From Microbacteriaceae bacterium (lineage in GTDB: Bacteria > Actinomycetota > Actinomycetes > Actinomycetales > Microbacteriaceae): a stretch of DNA of 64,000 bases. Each line of letters opens with the position of its first letter. The first letter of the stretch is position 1. Shown here piece by piece: positions 40,959-50,763 of the stretch. Made by a program: the position numbers and the translations under genes. The stretch covers positions 124,001-188,000 of the forward strand of contig JAODME010000005.1 of the NCBI GenBank assembly GCA_025465095.1, read 5' to 3'. Under the pieces are notes generated by a model. That model was given only the letters and a program-made list of their open reading frames with translations. It was not told the DNA's origin and did no database searches.

Positions 40959-41870
40959 TCAGGTGCCGCCGAGCCCCGTCGTGGAGATGCCCTTGATGAT
41001 CTGCCGTTGGAAGAACAGGAACACGATGATCAGCGGCAACGCGGCGAGAATCGCCGATGCCATGTTCTGTGCGTACTGCACACCGAACGCGCTCTTCACT
41101 GTTTGCAGCCCGACCGGCAGCGTCATGAGGGATGTGTCGTTGACGACGAGAAACGGCCAGAGGAAGTTGTTCCAGGCGCTGATGAATACGAAGATCGAAA
41201 CCGCGGCGAGGATGGGCCGGGAGAGCGGCAGCACGATCGACCAGAACACCCGCAGGCGGCTCGCGCCGTCGACTCGCGCAGCCTCCTCGAGTTCGATCGG
41301 CACCTGATCGAAGAACTTCGCCAGGATGAAAACCATCGCCGGAGCGACGACCTGCGGCAGAATCAAGCCCAAGTAAGTGTCCACCGTGTTGAAGGCAAGG
41401 GCCTGATAGAACAGCGGAATGATGAGGACTTGCGGTGGAACGATAATCGCCGCGACGATGGCGATGTACCAGGTGCGGCGGCCGGCGAAGTCGAGACGTG
41501 ACAGAGCGTACGCGGCCAGAGCGCCGGTCGCGACGGTCAGCGCTGTGATCACTACCGCGGTGAGAATGCTGTTGACGGTCCACAGCGGGATGTTGCCCTC
41601 CGCGAGCACCTGCGAGTAGGCGCCGAGTGTGAAGCCGTTTTCGGGGATCCACGAGGCTGAGCTCGCCGCATCCGTCTCCGATTTCAAACTCGTCACGATC
41701 GCCCAGGCGAAGGGCAGCAGCCAGGCGATGGCGAGGACGATGAGGATCGCGAACGCGATGACGCGTCCGGCGCCGAAGCTCTTCTCGCCGGGGCGATGAC
41801 CGGTCCCGTTGCTGCCGCGAGCGCCTGTGGTCAGCGGCGCTTTCGGCGTGGTGATGACGTCCGTTGTCAT
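40959..41870 (-). CDS. Carbohydrate ABC transporter permease (MalG-like)
   Basis: ATG 41870 (MTTDVITTPKAPLTT) is the start; the track frame extends upstream to 42167 by chance. About 303 residues, six membrane segments after a polar N-terminal tail. The EAA loop ELEEAARVDGASRLRVFWSIVLPLSRP is the classical CUT1 permease motif that contacts the ATPase. It pairs with the permease encoded one base upstream. No ATPase gene is in the cluster, as is usual for CUT1 systems sharing an MsmK/UgpC-type ATPase encoded elsewhere. Confidence 0.93.
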   Translation of the reverse strand: MTTDVITTPKAPLTTGARGSNGTGHRPGEKSFGAGRVIAFAILIVLAIAWLLPFAWAIVTSLKSETDAASSASWIPENGFTLGAYSQVLAEGNIPLWTVNSILTAVVITALTVATGALAAYALSRLDFAGRRTWYIAIVAAIIVPPQVLIIPLFYQALAFNTVDTYLGLILPQVVAPAMVFILAKFFDQVPIELEEAARVDGASRLRVFWSIVLPLSRPILAAVSIFVFISAWNNFLWPFLVVNDTSLMTLPVGLQTVKSAFGVQYAQNMASAILAALPLIIVFLFFQRQIIKGISTTGLGGT

Positions 41871-41871
41871 G

Positions 41872-42816
41872 TCACAGGCTCTTCCGTGAGGTCGCTCGCA
41901 ACTGCACGAGCGAGACGATGATGATGAGGGCGAAGAAGATGTAGGAGATGGCGGAGGAGTAGCCGAACCGGTAACCGGTGAAGCCGGTCTCGAAGATGTA
42001 GACGACCGCAGACCGCGTGGACGGCGTAATCGCCTGATTGAGCAGCTGGTAGATCTGGTCGAAGACCTTGAGAGATGCCAACACCTGCAGGATGAGAATG
42101 AGTACCGTAGTGGGAGCCAGCTGGGGAATAGTGATCGAGAAGAGCTGGCGCCACTTGCCCGCGCCATCGAGTGCCGCAGCCTCGTATTGCTGGTCTGGAA
42201 TGTTCTGTAGCGCCGCGAGGTAGAGCAGGAAGTTGAATCCGACTGTCCACCACACCGTCGCGATCACGATCGAGACCATCGACCACCGGGGGTCCTGCAG
42301 CCAGGCGACCCCTTCGATTCCGAAAGTGGCGAGGAAGGAGTTGATGAGGCCGAGCGAGGGGTTGAACAGCCAGGCCCAGATCAACGAGACGACCGTCGAT
42401 GCGAGCAGGAACGGCATGAAGAAGCTGAGGCGCCACAGCCACTGTGCGGGAAGGCCCATCTGCACGAGCAGCGCCATGGCGAGGGCGATGAGGACGAGCG
42501 GAACGGTCGAGAGCAGGGTGAACCACAGCGTGTTGAGGATGGCCCCCCACATCTGAGAGTCGGTGAACGCCTCGAGGTAGTTCGAGAAGCCGATGATCTG
42601 CCCACCGGAACCCGTGAGCGACTGGTTGGTGAAGCTCAGATACACGCCGTGAACCACCGGCCAGATCAGGAACAGCAGGAAGAAGACGAGGAACGGCGCC
42701 ATGAACGCGTAGCCGGTCAGGGTGCTTCGTCGTCTGTTGCGAGCTGGGCCTGCAGCCTTGCGTGCCGCAGGCCCAGCGCTTGCCACAGCACGATTGCTCA
42801 CGGTGGATGTCGTCAT
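41872..42816 (-). CDS. Carbohydrate ABC transporter permease (MalF-like)
   Basis: This is 314 residues with a basic cytoplasmic N terminus (ARKAAGPARNRRRSTLTGYAFMAPF) and six membrane segments. The EAA loop QYEAAALDGAGKWRQLFSITIPQLAPTT defines the CUT1 permease family. The stop lies one base before the MalG-like start, so translation is coupled. Together with the binding protein encoded 32 bp upstream it forms an oligosaccharide or glycoside importer controlled by the adjacent LacI regulator. Confidence 0.93.
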   Translation of the reverse strand: MTTSTVSNRAVASAGPAARKAAGPARNRRRSTLTGYAFMAPFLVFFLLFLIWPVVHGVYLSFTNQSLTGSGGQIIGFSNYLEAFTDSQMWGAILNTLWFTLLSTVPLVLIALAMALLVQMGLPAQWLWRLSFFMPFLLASTVVSLIWAWLFNPSLGLINSFLATFGIEGVAWLQDPRWSMVSIVIATVWWTVGFNFLLYLAALQNIPDQQYEAAALDGAGKWRQLFSITIPQLAPTTVLILILQVLASLKVFDQIYQLLNQAITPSTRSAVVYIFETGFTGYRFGYSSAISYIFFALIIIVSLVQLRATSRKSL

Positions 42817-42848
42817 CGATATCTCCTTGTGGGATTGGACCTGGTGGA

Positions 42849-44198
42849 TCAGACCGGGCTGGGCTTGGACAGCAGTCTGTTGATCGCGGTCCGGAATCCC
42901 TGTATTCCCTCGAGGGGGTCAGCTCCGCTGAGGAGCACCGGCTGAAGGTTCTGCCCGAAGACGTTTTGGAAGTCCGACCCAGACCCGGTGAACCAGGCGA
43001 CCGGGTCATAGTTGACGATCTCGGCGATGTTCACATAGTCGGCCTGCGGGTCGAGGCCCGCATAGCCGGGGTCCTCGGTAACCGGCAGATAGGTCGGAAC
43101 GTGACCGGCAGCGGCCCAGTCGAACGAGTTCCGGATGATGCCGCTGACGAATCGGTAGGTGTCCCGTCTCTTCCCCTCATCCGGGTCGTTCTGGTGCGGA
43201 AGCACGAATGAATGCGAGTCGGCGTAGGCGGCGGGAGTGCCGAATAGTGTGGGGATGGGCATCGCGCCGAGAGGAATCTTCGCCGCCTGGGCCGTGGGCA
43301 CCTCCCATACTCCGGAGAAGAACATCCCTGTCTTACCGCCGGTGAATTCGGCGACGGCCGTGGCATAGTCCCCTTTGGATGTGGCGATTTCGTCGTCGAG
43401 GATCTGCCTGATGAACTCGAAGGACGCGACTGCGGCGTCATCGTCCATCTCGATTCGCCCGCCCTCCGGAAGAGACATCGTCGCGCCCTGCTGCAGGTAG
43501 AACGTGTACCAGAGTCGCCACAGCTGTGCACCGTCGTTGAGATACCCGTACGACACCGCACGTCCGCCGGTGACCTGCTGCATCGCCTGGGCCACTTCGA
43601 TGAACTGCTCAGGCGAGGTCATCCCGACCAGCTTGCCGTCGCTGCCGAGCACACCGGCCGATTCGGCGATGTCACGGTTGTACATGAGCACGAACGGATG
43701 GATGTCCAACGCGATCGAGTACAGCTTGTCGCCCGAGAATCCCTTCTTCCAGACGAGCGGCGGGAAGTCCTCCTCGCGGAGCTCCAACTCGGCCAGCAGA
43801 TCGGTGTCCCATGGGTCGAGCAGTCCGCCGGGCGCATAACCGGGCACGCGCGAGGCATGCATGATCGCGACGTCGGGCGCACGACCCCCGGCAGAGGCCA
43901 TCGCGAGCTTCGTGTAGTAGGGCGGCCCCCAGGTGAGCACGGTCTGCTTCGCCAGGAAATCCGGGTTGTCGCCATTTGCCCGATCGACGAGTTCCGACAT
44001 CCGGATGCCGTCTCCGCCACTGAGCAGATGCCAGAACGCGAGCTGATTGACCTGGTCGACACCGGCTGCGGCCAAGGGGGCGCACCCGGCGAGACTCGTC
44101 GCAGCCCATGCCCCGCCGATGACGGCTGCTCCACCGGTGATCAGGGTGCGGCGCGTGAGCGCGCCTCCGTGACCGACGGGTACGAGTCTCTGGTTCAT
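42849..44198 (-). CDS. Extracellular sugar-binding lipoprotein of CUT1 ABC transporter
   Basis: This is 449 residues. The N terminus carries a twin-arginine-like LTRRTLITGGAAVIGG followed by lipobox SLAGC, so it may be a Tat-exported lipoprotein. The mature protein has the solute-binding type 1 fold: NQLAFWHLLSGGDGIRMSELV, FLAKQTVLTWGPPYYTKLAMA, and GKTGMFFSGVWEV. It would deliver a sugar or oligosaccharide to the two permeases downstream. Its start lies 44 bp after a perfect LacI-type operator, so it is the first gene of the regulated transport operon. Confidence 0.92.
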   Translation of the reverse strand: MNQRLVPVGHGGALTRRTLITGGAAVIGGAWAATSLAGCAPLAAAGVDQVNQLAFWHLLSGGDGIRMSELVDRANGDNPDFLAKQTVLTWGPPYYTKLAMASAGGRAPDVAIMHASRVPGYAPGGLLDPWDTDLLAELELREEDFPPLVWKKGFSGDKLYSIALDIHPFVLMYNRDIAESAGVLGSDGKLVGMTSPEQFIEVAQAMQQVTGGRAVSYGYLNDGAQLWRLWYTFYLQQGATMSLPEGGRIEMDDDAAVASFEFIRQILDDEIATSKGDYATAVAEFTGGKTGMFFSGVWEVPTAQAAKIPLGAMPIPTLFGTPAAYADSHSFVLPHQNDPDEGKRRDTYRFVSGIIRNSFDWAAAGHVPTYLPVTEDPGYAGLDPQADYVNIAEIVNYDPVAWFTGSGSDFQNVFGQNLQPVLLSGADPLEGIQGFRTAINRLLSKPSPV

Positions 44199-44241
44199 GC
44201 GTCACTCCTTCGTGCCTCGCACCGTTGCGTTCCATCGATGC

Positions 44242-44255
44242 TTACATCGATGTAA
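44242..44255. promoter_or_regulatory. LacI-family operator palindrome TTACATCGATGTAA
   Basis: A perfect 14-bp inverted repeat with central CG, the usual form for LacI/GalR operators, located between lacI and the sugar-binding-protein gene and 44 bp before the latter. It is the probable site where the adjacent LacI protein represses the transport operon. A second partial ATCGATG overlaps just upstream (44234-44240). Confidence 0.8.
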
Positions 44256-44295
44256 TGGGATGGCAAGAGCGAAGTGCCACCCAAAATCCACCGGC

Positions 44296-45303
44296 TCAAC
44301 GGGCTGTGGTGCTCGCTCGAGCCTCGATTGCGTGCGGGATCGCCACGCGGACCGGTGGAGCGTCGGGAGTCGACATCCGTTTGACGAGGAGTTCGAGGGT
44401 CTGCTCGGCGAAGTACCGCTTGTTGAACGTCACCGTCGTGAGCGGGGGAGTGGCGAATTGACCGTCGGCGATGTCGTCGAACCCGGCGACCGACACGGCA
44501 CGCCGCGCGCTGAGACCAGCCGACCAGAGCGCGCTCAGCGTGCCGATGGCCATCGAATCCGTGAAGCAGAAAAATGCGTCGGGAGGGTCGTGATGAGTGA
44601 GAAAACTGGACACCCTCTCCGCGGCGGATCGTGGAGTCCACGCCTCACACGACAGCTCGATCGAGGGGTCACGAGCGATGCCCGCTTCGGCGAGAGCCGA
44701 GTGATAGCCCTCCTGTCTGAGTCGAGCGGTCGCCGTGTCGAACCGACCGCCGATGACGCCCACCACACTGATCCTCCGGTGGCCAAGCCCGATCAGGTGT
44801 CTAGTCATGTCCCTGGCCGCTGCGAAACTGTCGACCCAGACCTGGTCAACCGCGTTCTGTTGGACGTCGCCGATCATGACGAGGGGAGGAAGCACACCGC
44901 TTCCGGTGACGATGCTCTCTTCGAGTCGGATCGGGTTCAGGATGACGCCGTCCACGAGGTGGGCTCGGGCGCGCGAGACCAGGTCCCAAGCTCGACCAGG
45001 TTCGACCGCGGTTTCTTCGAACTGAACGCCCCACCCCTGCTCGTGCGCCACCTCCACGAAGTGATGAGCCATCTCTGCCGAGTAGGGCGTGCTGAGGTCG
45101 GGCATCGCGAGGGCGATCACGCCGGAGCGGCCGTTTCTGAGGCCCCTCGCGCTGAGATTGGGAACGTAGCCGAGTTGGGCGATCGCGTGCTCGACACGGG
45201 AACGAGTTTCCGGGCGCACGTACACGATTCCGTTCATGACGTTCGAGACCGTCTTCGGCGAGACGCTGGCAAGAGCGGCAACATCTTTCACCGTCGGGCG
45301 CAT
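44296..45303 (-). CDS. LacI-family transcriptional regulator
   Basis: ATG 45303 (MRPTVKDVAALASVSPKTVSNVMNG) places the helix-turn-helix at residues 4-23, as expected; the track start at 45324 would overlap hrpA. The hinge is VRPETRSRVEHAIAQLGYVPN. The ligand-binding core runs to the end (about 335 residues) with RRISVVGV, FFCFTDSMAIGTLSA and VAGFDDIADG. It should bind the TTACATCGATGTAA site 40 bp beyond its stop and sense the sugar imported by the next three genes. It lies 10 bp after the hrpA stop on the same strand. Confidence 0.92.
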   Translation of the reverse strand: MRPTVKDVAALASVSPKTVSNVMNGIVYVRPETRSRVEHAIAQLGYVPNLSARGLRNGRSGVIALAMPDLSTPYSAEMAHHFVEVAHEQGWGVQFEETAVEPGRAWDLVSRARAHLVDGVILNPIRLEESIVTGSGVLPPLVMIGDVQQNAVDQVWVDSFAAARDMTRHLIGLGHRRISVVGVIGGRFDTATARLRQEGYHSALAEAGIARDPSIELSCEAWTPRSAAERVSSFLTHHDPPDAFFCFTDSMAIGTLSALWSAGLSARRAVSVAGFDDIADGQFATPPLTTVTFNKRYFAEQTLELLVKRMSTPDAPPVRVAIPHAIEARASTTAR

Positions 45304-45313
45304 GTTCCACAGG

Positions 45314-48300
45314 TTAGCCTGCAAGCGCCTTCACGATGCGCTGAGTCGAGACCGGCTCTGCGGTGCGCAACTGCTGCGCGAACAGGCTCACCCGTAACTC
45401 CTCGAGCAGCCAGCGCACTCGCACGAGTCGCTCCGGCGCGTCGGCGGGCAGCGGGATCCGGCCCCCCGCCGCGACGAACCGCGCCGTCGCCGCGGCAACC
45501 TCGTTCTGGCTCACCCGATCCTGGGCGACACTCGTCGGGAGCTTCTCGAGCCGTGCCACGATTGCGCGCAGGTAGCGGGGCAGGTGCTTCAGTTGAGCGC
45601 TGCCGGTGCGGGCGATGAAGCCGGGATAGATGAGCCTCCCCAACTGTTCACGCACATCCGAAAGCGCGGGAAGCAGCGTCATACTCGTCGTCGCCGTGAT
45701 CGCCCGCTCGACGTCGCGAGCTGCCGCGAGGGTGCTCGTGACGACGTTCACGACTTCGTACAGCGCGTCGATGAGCCCCGCAGAGACACTCGTTCTCGCG
45801 CGTTCGAACTCGGCCCGGGTCCACAGGAGCCCTCCGGGTGCGATGTCGCGCAGCGCAGCGTCCGTCACCGCGACCAGGCAGTCGTCGAACAGGGACTGCA
45901 CGTTCTGGTAGGGGCTCGTCGCGAGGGTGAGCTTCTCGCTCTGGCTGAGGTGCTCGCGCACCCACGACAGCGGAGACGGAACAGCGAGGAGCAGCAGCCG
46001 ACGGATGCCGCTCGGCAGGGCCTCGGCCTGATCCTGCGCGGTGCTCATCACCCGGATCGCGACGCTCGACCCCTCGTCGACGAGCGTCGGATAGCCCCGG
46101 ATGACCGTGCCGCCGCGGCGCGTGTCGACGAATCTCGGCAGCTCATCGAAGTCCCAACTCGTGAGGCCGCTCCGCTCCAGCGCGTGCGGGGTGCTCTCGG
46201 TGACTTTCACCACGGACTCCCGCGCGCGCGACTTGAGCTTGTGCTGCAGGGCGGTCAGGTCCTTTGCGGCCGCGACCTGACGGCCGCGGTCATCGAGAAC
46301 GGCGAAGGTGATGCGAAGGTGCGGCGGGATTCGATCGGAGTCGAAGTCGTCCGCGGTCACCGGAGTGTGGGTCTTTCGCTGGATCATCTCCGCGAGGTAC
46401 TCTGTGATGCTCGTGCCCTCGAGCTCCTCGACGGGCAGGCCGGTCGCGTTCTCGAGCAGTCGGCGCGCCCACTCGCCGGCGGGGACGACGTTGCGGCGGA
46501 TCGCCTTCGGCAGGCTCTTGATGAGAGCCGTGACGAGTTCCTCGCGGAGTCCGGGCACCTGCCAGTCGAAGCCGGCCGGCGAGAGCCTCGCCACGAGGGC
46601 GAGCGGAACGTGAGCGGTGACCCCGTCCTCCTCCGAGCCCGGTTCGAAGCGATAGCTGAGTGTGAGCCGCTGATCGCCCTGCTCCCAGCTGCTCGGGAAC
46701 GCGTTCTCATCGATGCGCGCCTCCGCGTCGGACTCATCGAGGAGGTTCTCCGCGGTCATCGTCAGCAGGTCGGGTGTCTCAAGGCGGGCCTTCGTCCACC
46801 AGCTCTCGAATGAGCGGGTGGAATGCACCTCTGCCGGAATGCGACGATGGTAGAACTCGAAGACCGTTTCGTCGTCGACGAGGATGTCCCGGCGCCTCGT
46901 GCGCTCCTCGAGCTCGGCCAGCTCTTTGCGGAGAGCACGGTTGGCGCGGTCGAACGCGCCGACCCGCTTGTCGAGCTGGTCGAGGTTCCAGTCGCCCTCG
47001 ATGAGCGCGTGCCGGATGAACAGCTCGCGCGCGTAGGCGGGGTCGATTTTCGAGAACTGGGTGCGGCGGCGCTCGATGATGGGCACGCCATAGAGCGTCA
47101 CCCGTTCCCAGGCGACGATCGCGCCCTGCTTCTTCTCCCAGTGCGGCTCGCTGTAGCTTCTTTTGGCGAGGTCACCGGCGAGGGGTTCCGCCCAGGACGG
47201 ATCGATGGCCGCGTTCACGCGGGCGAACAGGCGACTCGTCTCCACCAGCTCGGCGCTCATGACGGCATCCGGTTGCTTCTTCGCCAACGCGGAACCGGGA
47301 AAGATCAGGAAGCGCACCTGTCTGGCGCCGGCGTAGTCCTTCTTCTGCCGGTCCCTGATGCCGATCTGGCTGAGCAGCCCGGCGAGCAGCGACTTGTGGA
47401 TGCCCACGGGGTTGACGCTCGCGTCACCGATCGTGAGGCCGAGCGGCTTGGCCATCCGCTGTAGCTGGCGGTAGACGTCGCCCCACTCCCGAATTCGAAG
47501 GAAGTTGAGGTACTCGGCCTTGCACAGTCGCCGGAACGCGCTGCTGGAAAGCTCGTTCTCCTTCGTCTTCAGGTAGTTCCAGAGGTTCAGCAGGGTGAGG
47601 AAATCGCTCGTCGGATCGACGAATCTGGCGTGCTGCTGGTCGGCCTGCGCGCGCTTGTCGAGTGGGCGCTCGCGCGGATCCTGAATGCTCAGCGCGGCGA
47701 CGATCGCCATGACCTCCCGTGTGGTGCCGTGCTGCTTCGACTCGGTCACCATCCGGGCGAGCCGCGGATCGATCGGCAGCTGCGTGAGTTGCCTGCCGAT
47801 GCGGGTGATCTCGTTCTTCGCCGTCACCGCGCCGAGTTCGCGCAGCAGGTCGAGCCCGTCTTTGATGCCGCGTGAGTCCGGCGGCTGCAGGAACGGGAAC
47901 GCGCCGATGTCGCCAAGCCCGAGTGAGATCATCTGCAGGATGACCGCCGCGAGGTTCGTGCGCAGGATCTCCGGCTCGGTGTACTCGGGCCTCCGCTTGA
48001 AGTCGTCCTCGGAGTAGAGGCGGATCGCGATACCGTCACTCGTGCGGCCGCTTCTCCCGGACCGCTGGTTCGCGGACGCCTGAGAGATCGCCTCGATCGG
48101 CAGCCGTTGGACCTTCGCGCGCACGCTGTAGCGCGAAATGCGGGCCATCCCGGCGTCGATGACGTAGCGGATGCCCGGGACGGTGAGGCTCGTCTCGGCG
48201 ACGTTCGTGGCGAGGATGATGCGGCGGCGGGTTCCCGCGGTCGTCGACGGTCGGAACACCTTGTGTTGGTCGGCGGCGCTGAGCCGACCATAGAGCGGGA

Positions 48301-49144
48301 GGACTTCGGTTCCCGGAAGGTTCCGGCCGCGAATCGCCTCCTCGGCATCCCGGATCTCATTCTCCCCACTGAGGAAGACCAGGACGTCACCGCTCGACTC
48401 CCGCGCCAGTTCGTCCAGCGCCGCGTTGATGCCGTCGATCGGGTCGATGCTCGCCTGCGGCCGCTCGTCGAGGTCGTCGCTCTCGACCGCGTCCGCGACG
48501 AGCGGACGGTAGCGGATCTCCACGGGAAAGGTGCGCCCGGAGACCTCCACGATCGGGGCGGGCCTGCCGATGGCATCCGCGAAGTGCTTCGCGAAGCTCT
48601 CCGGATCGATCGTCGCCGAGGTGATGACGACCTTCAGATCGGGGCGGCGGGGAAGCAGCTGCTTGAGGTACCCGAGCAGGAAATCGATGGTGAGGCTGCG
48701 CTCGTGCGCCTCGTCGATGATGATGGCGTCGTACTTCTTGAGGAGGCGGTCGCGGTGGATCTCATTGAGCAGGATGCCGTCGGTCATGAGCTTGACCTTG
48801 GTGTTCTTGCCGACCCGGTCGGTGAAGCGCACCTGGTACCCGACAAGCTCACCGAGTTCCTGGCCCAGTTCCTCCGCGATGCGCTCCGCGATGGTGCGGG
48901 CGGCGATGCGCCGCGGCTGGGTGTGCCCGATGCTCTCGCGACCGAGCTCGAGCAGGATCTTCGGAAGCTGGGTCGTCTTGCCCGATCCGGTCTCGCCCGC
49001 GACGATCACCACCTGGTTGTCGCGGATGACCCTCGCGATCTCCTGCCGCATCCGGCTGACCGGCAGCTCTTCGGGGTAGGTGATGACGAGCGGCGTTGCG
49101 CGGTCGAGCGGCGGCTGCGGTGGCGGGACTTCGGTGGCAGACAT
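45314..49144 (-). CDS. hrpA: ATP-dependent RNA helicase HrpA (DEAH box)
   Basis: This is 1276 residues, full length. Helicase motifs in order: GETGSGKTTQLPK (Walker A), TQPRRIAARTIAERIAEEL, IIIDEAHERSLTIDF (DEAH), ITSATID, FLSGENEIRDAE, ATNVAETSLTVPG and QRSGRSGR (motif VI). Winged-helix, ratchet, OB-fold and the long HrpA-specific C-terminal domain (DUF3418) follow. It is a 3'-5' RNA helicase; in E. coli it rescues stalled or collided ribosomes. It is divergent from the prp operon and followed 10 bp later by lacI, with no terminator visible between. Confidence 0.96.
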   Translation of the reverse strand: MSATEVPPPQPPLDRATPLVITYPEELPVSRMRQEIARVIRDNQVVIVAGETGSGKTTQLPKILLELGRESIGHTQPRRIAARTIAERIAEELGQELGELVGYQVRFTDRVGKNTKVKLMTDGILLNEIHRDRLLKKYDAIIIDEAHERSLTIDFLLGYLKQLLPRRPDLKVVITSATIDPESFAKHFADAIGRPAPIVEVSGRTFPVEIRYRPLVADAVESDDLDERPQASIDPIDGINAALDELARESSGDVLVFLSGENEIRDAEEAIRGRNLPGTEVLPLYGRLSAADQHKVFRPSTTAGTRRRIILATNVAETSLTVPGIRYVIDAGMARISRYSVRAKVQRLPIEAISQASANQRSGRSGRTSDGIAIRLYSEDDFKRRPEYTEPEILRTNLAAVILQMISLGLGDIGAFPFLQPPDSRGIKDGLDLLRELGAVTAKNEITRIGRQLTQLPIDPRLARMVTESKQHGTTREVMAIVAALSIQDPRERPLDKRAQADQQHARFVDPTSDFLTLLNLWNYLKTKENELSSSAFRRLCKAEYLNFLRIREWGDVYRQLQRMAKPLGLTIGDASVNPVGIHKSLLAGLLSQIGIRDRQKKDYAGARQVRFLIFPGSALAKKQPDAVMSAELVETSRLFARVNAAIDPSWAEPLAGDLAKRSYSEPHWEKKQGAIVAWERVTLYGVPIIERRRTQFSKIDPAYARELFIRHALIEGDWNLDQLDKRVGAFDRANRALRKELAELEERTRRRDILVDDETVFEFYHRRIPAEVHSTRSFESWWTKARLETPDLLTMTAENLLDESDAEARIDENAFPSSWEQGDQRLTLSYRFEPGSEEDGVTAHVPLALVARLSPAGFDWQVPGLREELVTALIKSLPKAIRRNVVPAGEWARRLLENATGLPVEELEGTSITEYLAEMIQRKTHTPVTADDFDSDRIPPHLRITFAVLDDRGRQVAAAKDLTALQHKLKSRARESVVKVTESTPHALERSGLTSWDFDELPRFVDTRRGGTVIRGYPTLVDEGSSVAIRVMSTAQDQAEALPSGIRRLLLLAVPSPLSWVREHLSQSEKLTLATSPYQNVQSLFDDCLVAVTDAALRDIAPGGLLWTRAEFERARTSVSAGLIDALYEVVNVVTSTLAAARDVERAITATTSMTLLPALSDVREQLGRLIYPGFIARTGSAQLKHLPRYLRAIVARLEKLPTSVAQDRVSQNEVAAATARFVAAGGRIPLPADAPERLVRVRWLLEELRVSLFAQQLRTAEPVSTQRIVKALAG

Positions 49145-49257
49145 CAGCCCTCCATCGTAGAACGCCTCGCCCCGCCCCGCGTGCCCCCTCGGTGCCTATG
49201 CGTCGGCGCGTCGGCCCGCTTCTCCTTCTGCCTTGGCCAGACCCATAGGCTGGACCG

Positions 49258-50763
49258 GTGCGATCACACGATGTGCGGGTTCACCGCAGCGACGAGAATC
49301 TGGCGCGCGAGCAGCAACTCGCCTGGAAGATCGCCGAGGTCGCGGTCGATCCCGTCGAGGTGACGGATGACGCGATCGAAATGGTCATCAACCGCGTCAT
49401 CGATAACGCGGCGGTCGCCACGGCGTCGCTGACCCGGGCTCCCGTAGCCGCGGCCCGGGCTCAAGCTGAGGCACACAGCTACCGACCGGGTTCGACCGTG
49501 TTCGGCGCCACCGGCCGGTACAGCCCCGAGTGGGCTGCGTGGGCCAACGGCGTCGCCGTGCGAGAGCTCGACTACCACGACACGTTCCTCGCCGCCGAGT
49601 ACTCGCATCCCGGCGACAACATTCCACCGATCCTCGCCGTGGCCCAGCACTGCGGCCGCACCGGCGCCGAGCTCGTGCGGGGCATCGCCACCGGTTACGA
49701 GATCCAGGTCGACCTCGTCAAGGCGATCAGCCTGCACAAGCACAAGATCGACCACGTCGCACACCTCGGACCCAGCGCCGCCGCAGGCATAGGCACCCTC
49801 CTCGGCCTCGACACCACGACGATCTTTCAGGCAGTCGGGCAGGCGCTGCACACCACGACCGCCACCCGTCAGTCGCGCAAGGGCGAGATCTCGAGCTGGA
49901 AGGCGCACGCCCCTGCCTTCGCCGGCAAGATGGCCGTCGAGGCCGTCGACAGGGCCATGCGCGGCCAGACCAGCCCTACCCCGATCTACGAGGGAGAGGA
50001 CGGCGTCATCGCGTGGCTCCTTGACGGACCCGACGCCCGCTACCGGGTGCCGCTTCCGAGCGCAGGCGAGGCGAAGCGCGGCATCCTCGACACGTACACG
50101 AAGGAGCACTCTGCTGAATACCAGGCGCAGGCGCTCATCGACCTCGCGAGAAGACTGCACCGCGAGTATCCGCAGATCGATGCCGGCACCGTCGAGCGCA
50201 TCGTCATTCACACCTCGCATCACACGCACAACGTGATCGGGTCCGGTTCGAACGACCCGCAGAAGTACGATCCGACCGCGAGTCGCGAGACGCTCGATCA
50301 CTCGATTCCGTACATCTTCACGGTTGCTCTGCAGGACGGCGCCTGGCATCACGAGCGTTCATACGCGCCGGAGCGTGCGGGTCGCCCGGACACCGTGGCG
50401 CTGTGGCGGAAGGTGACCACGGCCGAGGATCCCGAGTGGACTCGCCGCTACCATTCGACCGACCCCGCGGAGAAGGCGTTCGGCGGGCGTGTGGAGATCG
50501 TGCTCACCGACGGACTCACGATCGTCGACGAAATCGCGGTCGCCGACGCCCACCCGCTCGGCGCGAAGCCGTTCGCCCGCGCCGAGTACGTGGACAAGTT
50601 CCGCACCCTCGCCGACGGGGTGCTAGAGGAGGGCGAGATCGAGCGCTTCCTGGAGGTCGCGCAGCGGCTCCCCAGGCTCACGGCCGACGAGCTCGGTGGT
50701 CTCACCGTCGCCGCGCGTCCGGGACTTCTCGGTCCCGCCAGCGCTTCGAAGGGGCTGTTCTGA
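49258..50763 (+). CDS. prpD: 2-methylcitrate dehydratase (MmgE/PrpD family)
   Basis: This is 501 residues from GTG 49258. The N-terminal helical domain contains [36 protein letters not shown] and the family signature [34 protein letters not shown]. The C-terminal lid contains [37 protein letters not shown]. It dehydrates 2-methylcitrate to methylaconitate in propionyl-CoA breakdown. It begins the prpDBC operon, overlapping prpB by one base (TGATG). No prpR-type regulator is adjacent. Confidence 0.95.
   Translation: MRSHDVRVHRSDENLAREQQLAWKIAEVAVDPVEVTDDAIEMVINRVIDNAAVATASLTRAPVAAARAQAEAHSYRPGSTVFGATGRYSPEWAAWANGVAVRELDYHDTFLAAEYSHPGDNIPPILAVAQHCGRTGAELVRGIATGYEIQVDLVKAISLHKHKIDHVAHLGPSAAAGIGTLLGLDTTTIFQAVGQALHTTTATRQSRKGEISSWKAHAPAFAGKMAVEAVDRAMRGQTSPTPIYEGEDGVIAWLLDGPDARYRVPLPSAGEAKRGILDTYTKEHSAEYQAQALIDLARRLHREYPQIDAGTVERIVIHTSHHTHNVIGSGSNDPQKYDPTASRETLDHSIPYIFTVALQDGAWHHERSYAPERAGRPDTVALWRKVTTAEDPEWTRRYHSTDPAEKAFGGRVEIVLTDGLTIVDEIAVADAHPLGAKPFARAEYVDKFRTLADGVLEEGEIERFLEVAQRLPRLTADELGGLTVAARPGLLGPASASKGLF

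Noticed and set aside
44197-45618. 473-codon plus-strand ORF opposite lacI
   Set aside because: Shadow of the LacI and HrpA genes; it turns into Arg/Pro/Ser low complexity without a domain.
48107-49363. 418-codon plus-strand ORF opposite hrpA
   Set aside because: Antisense to the conserved HrpA helicase motifs, with typical reverse-complement composition.
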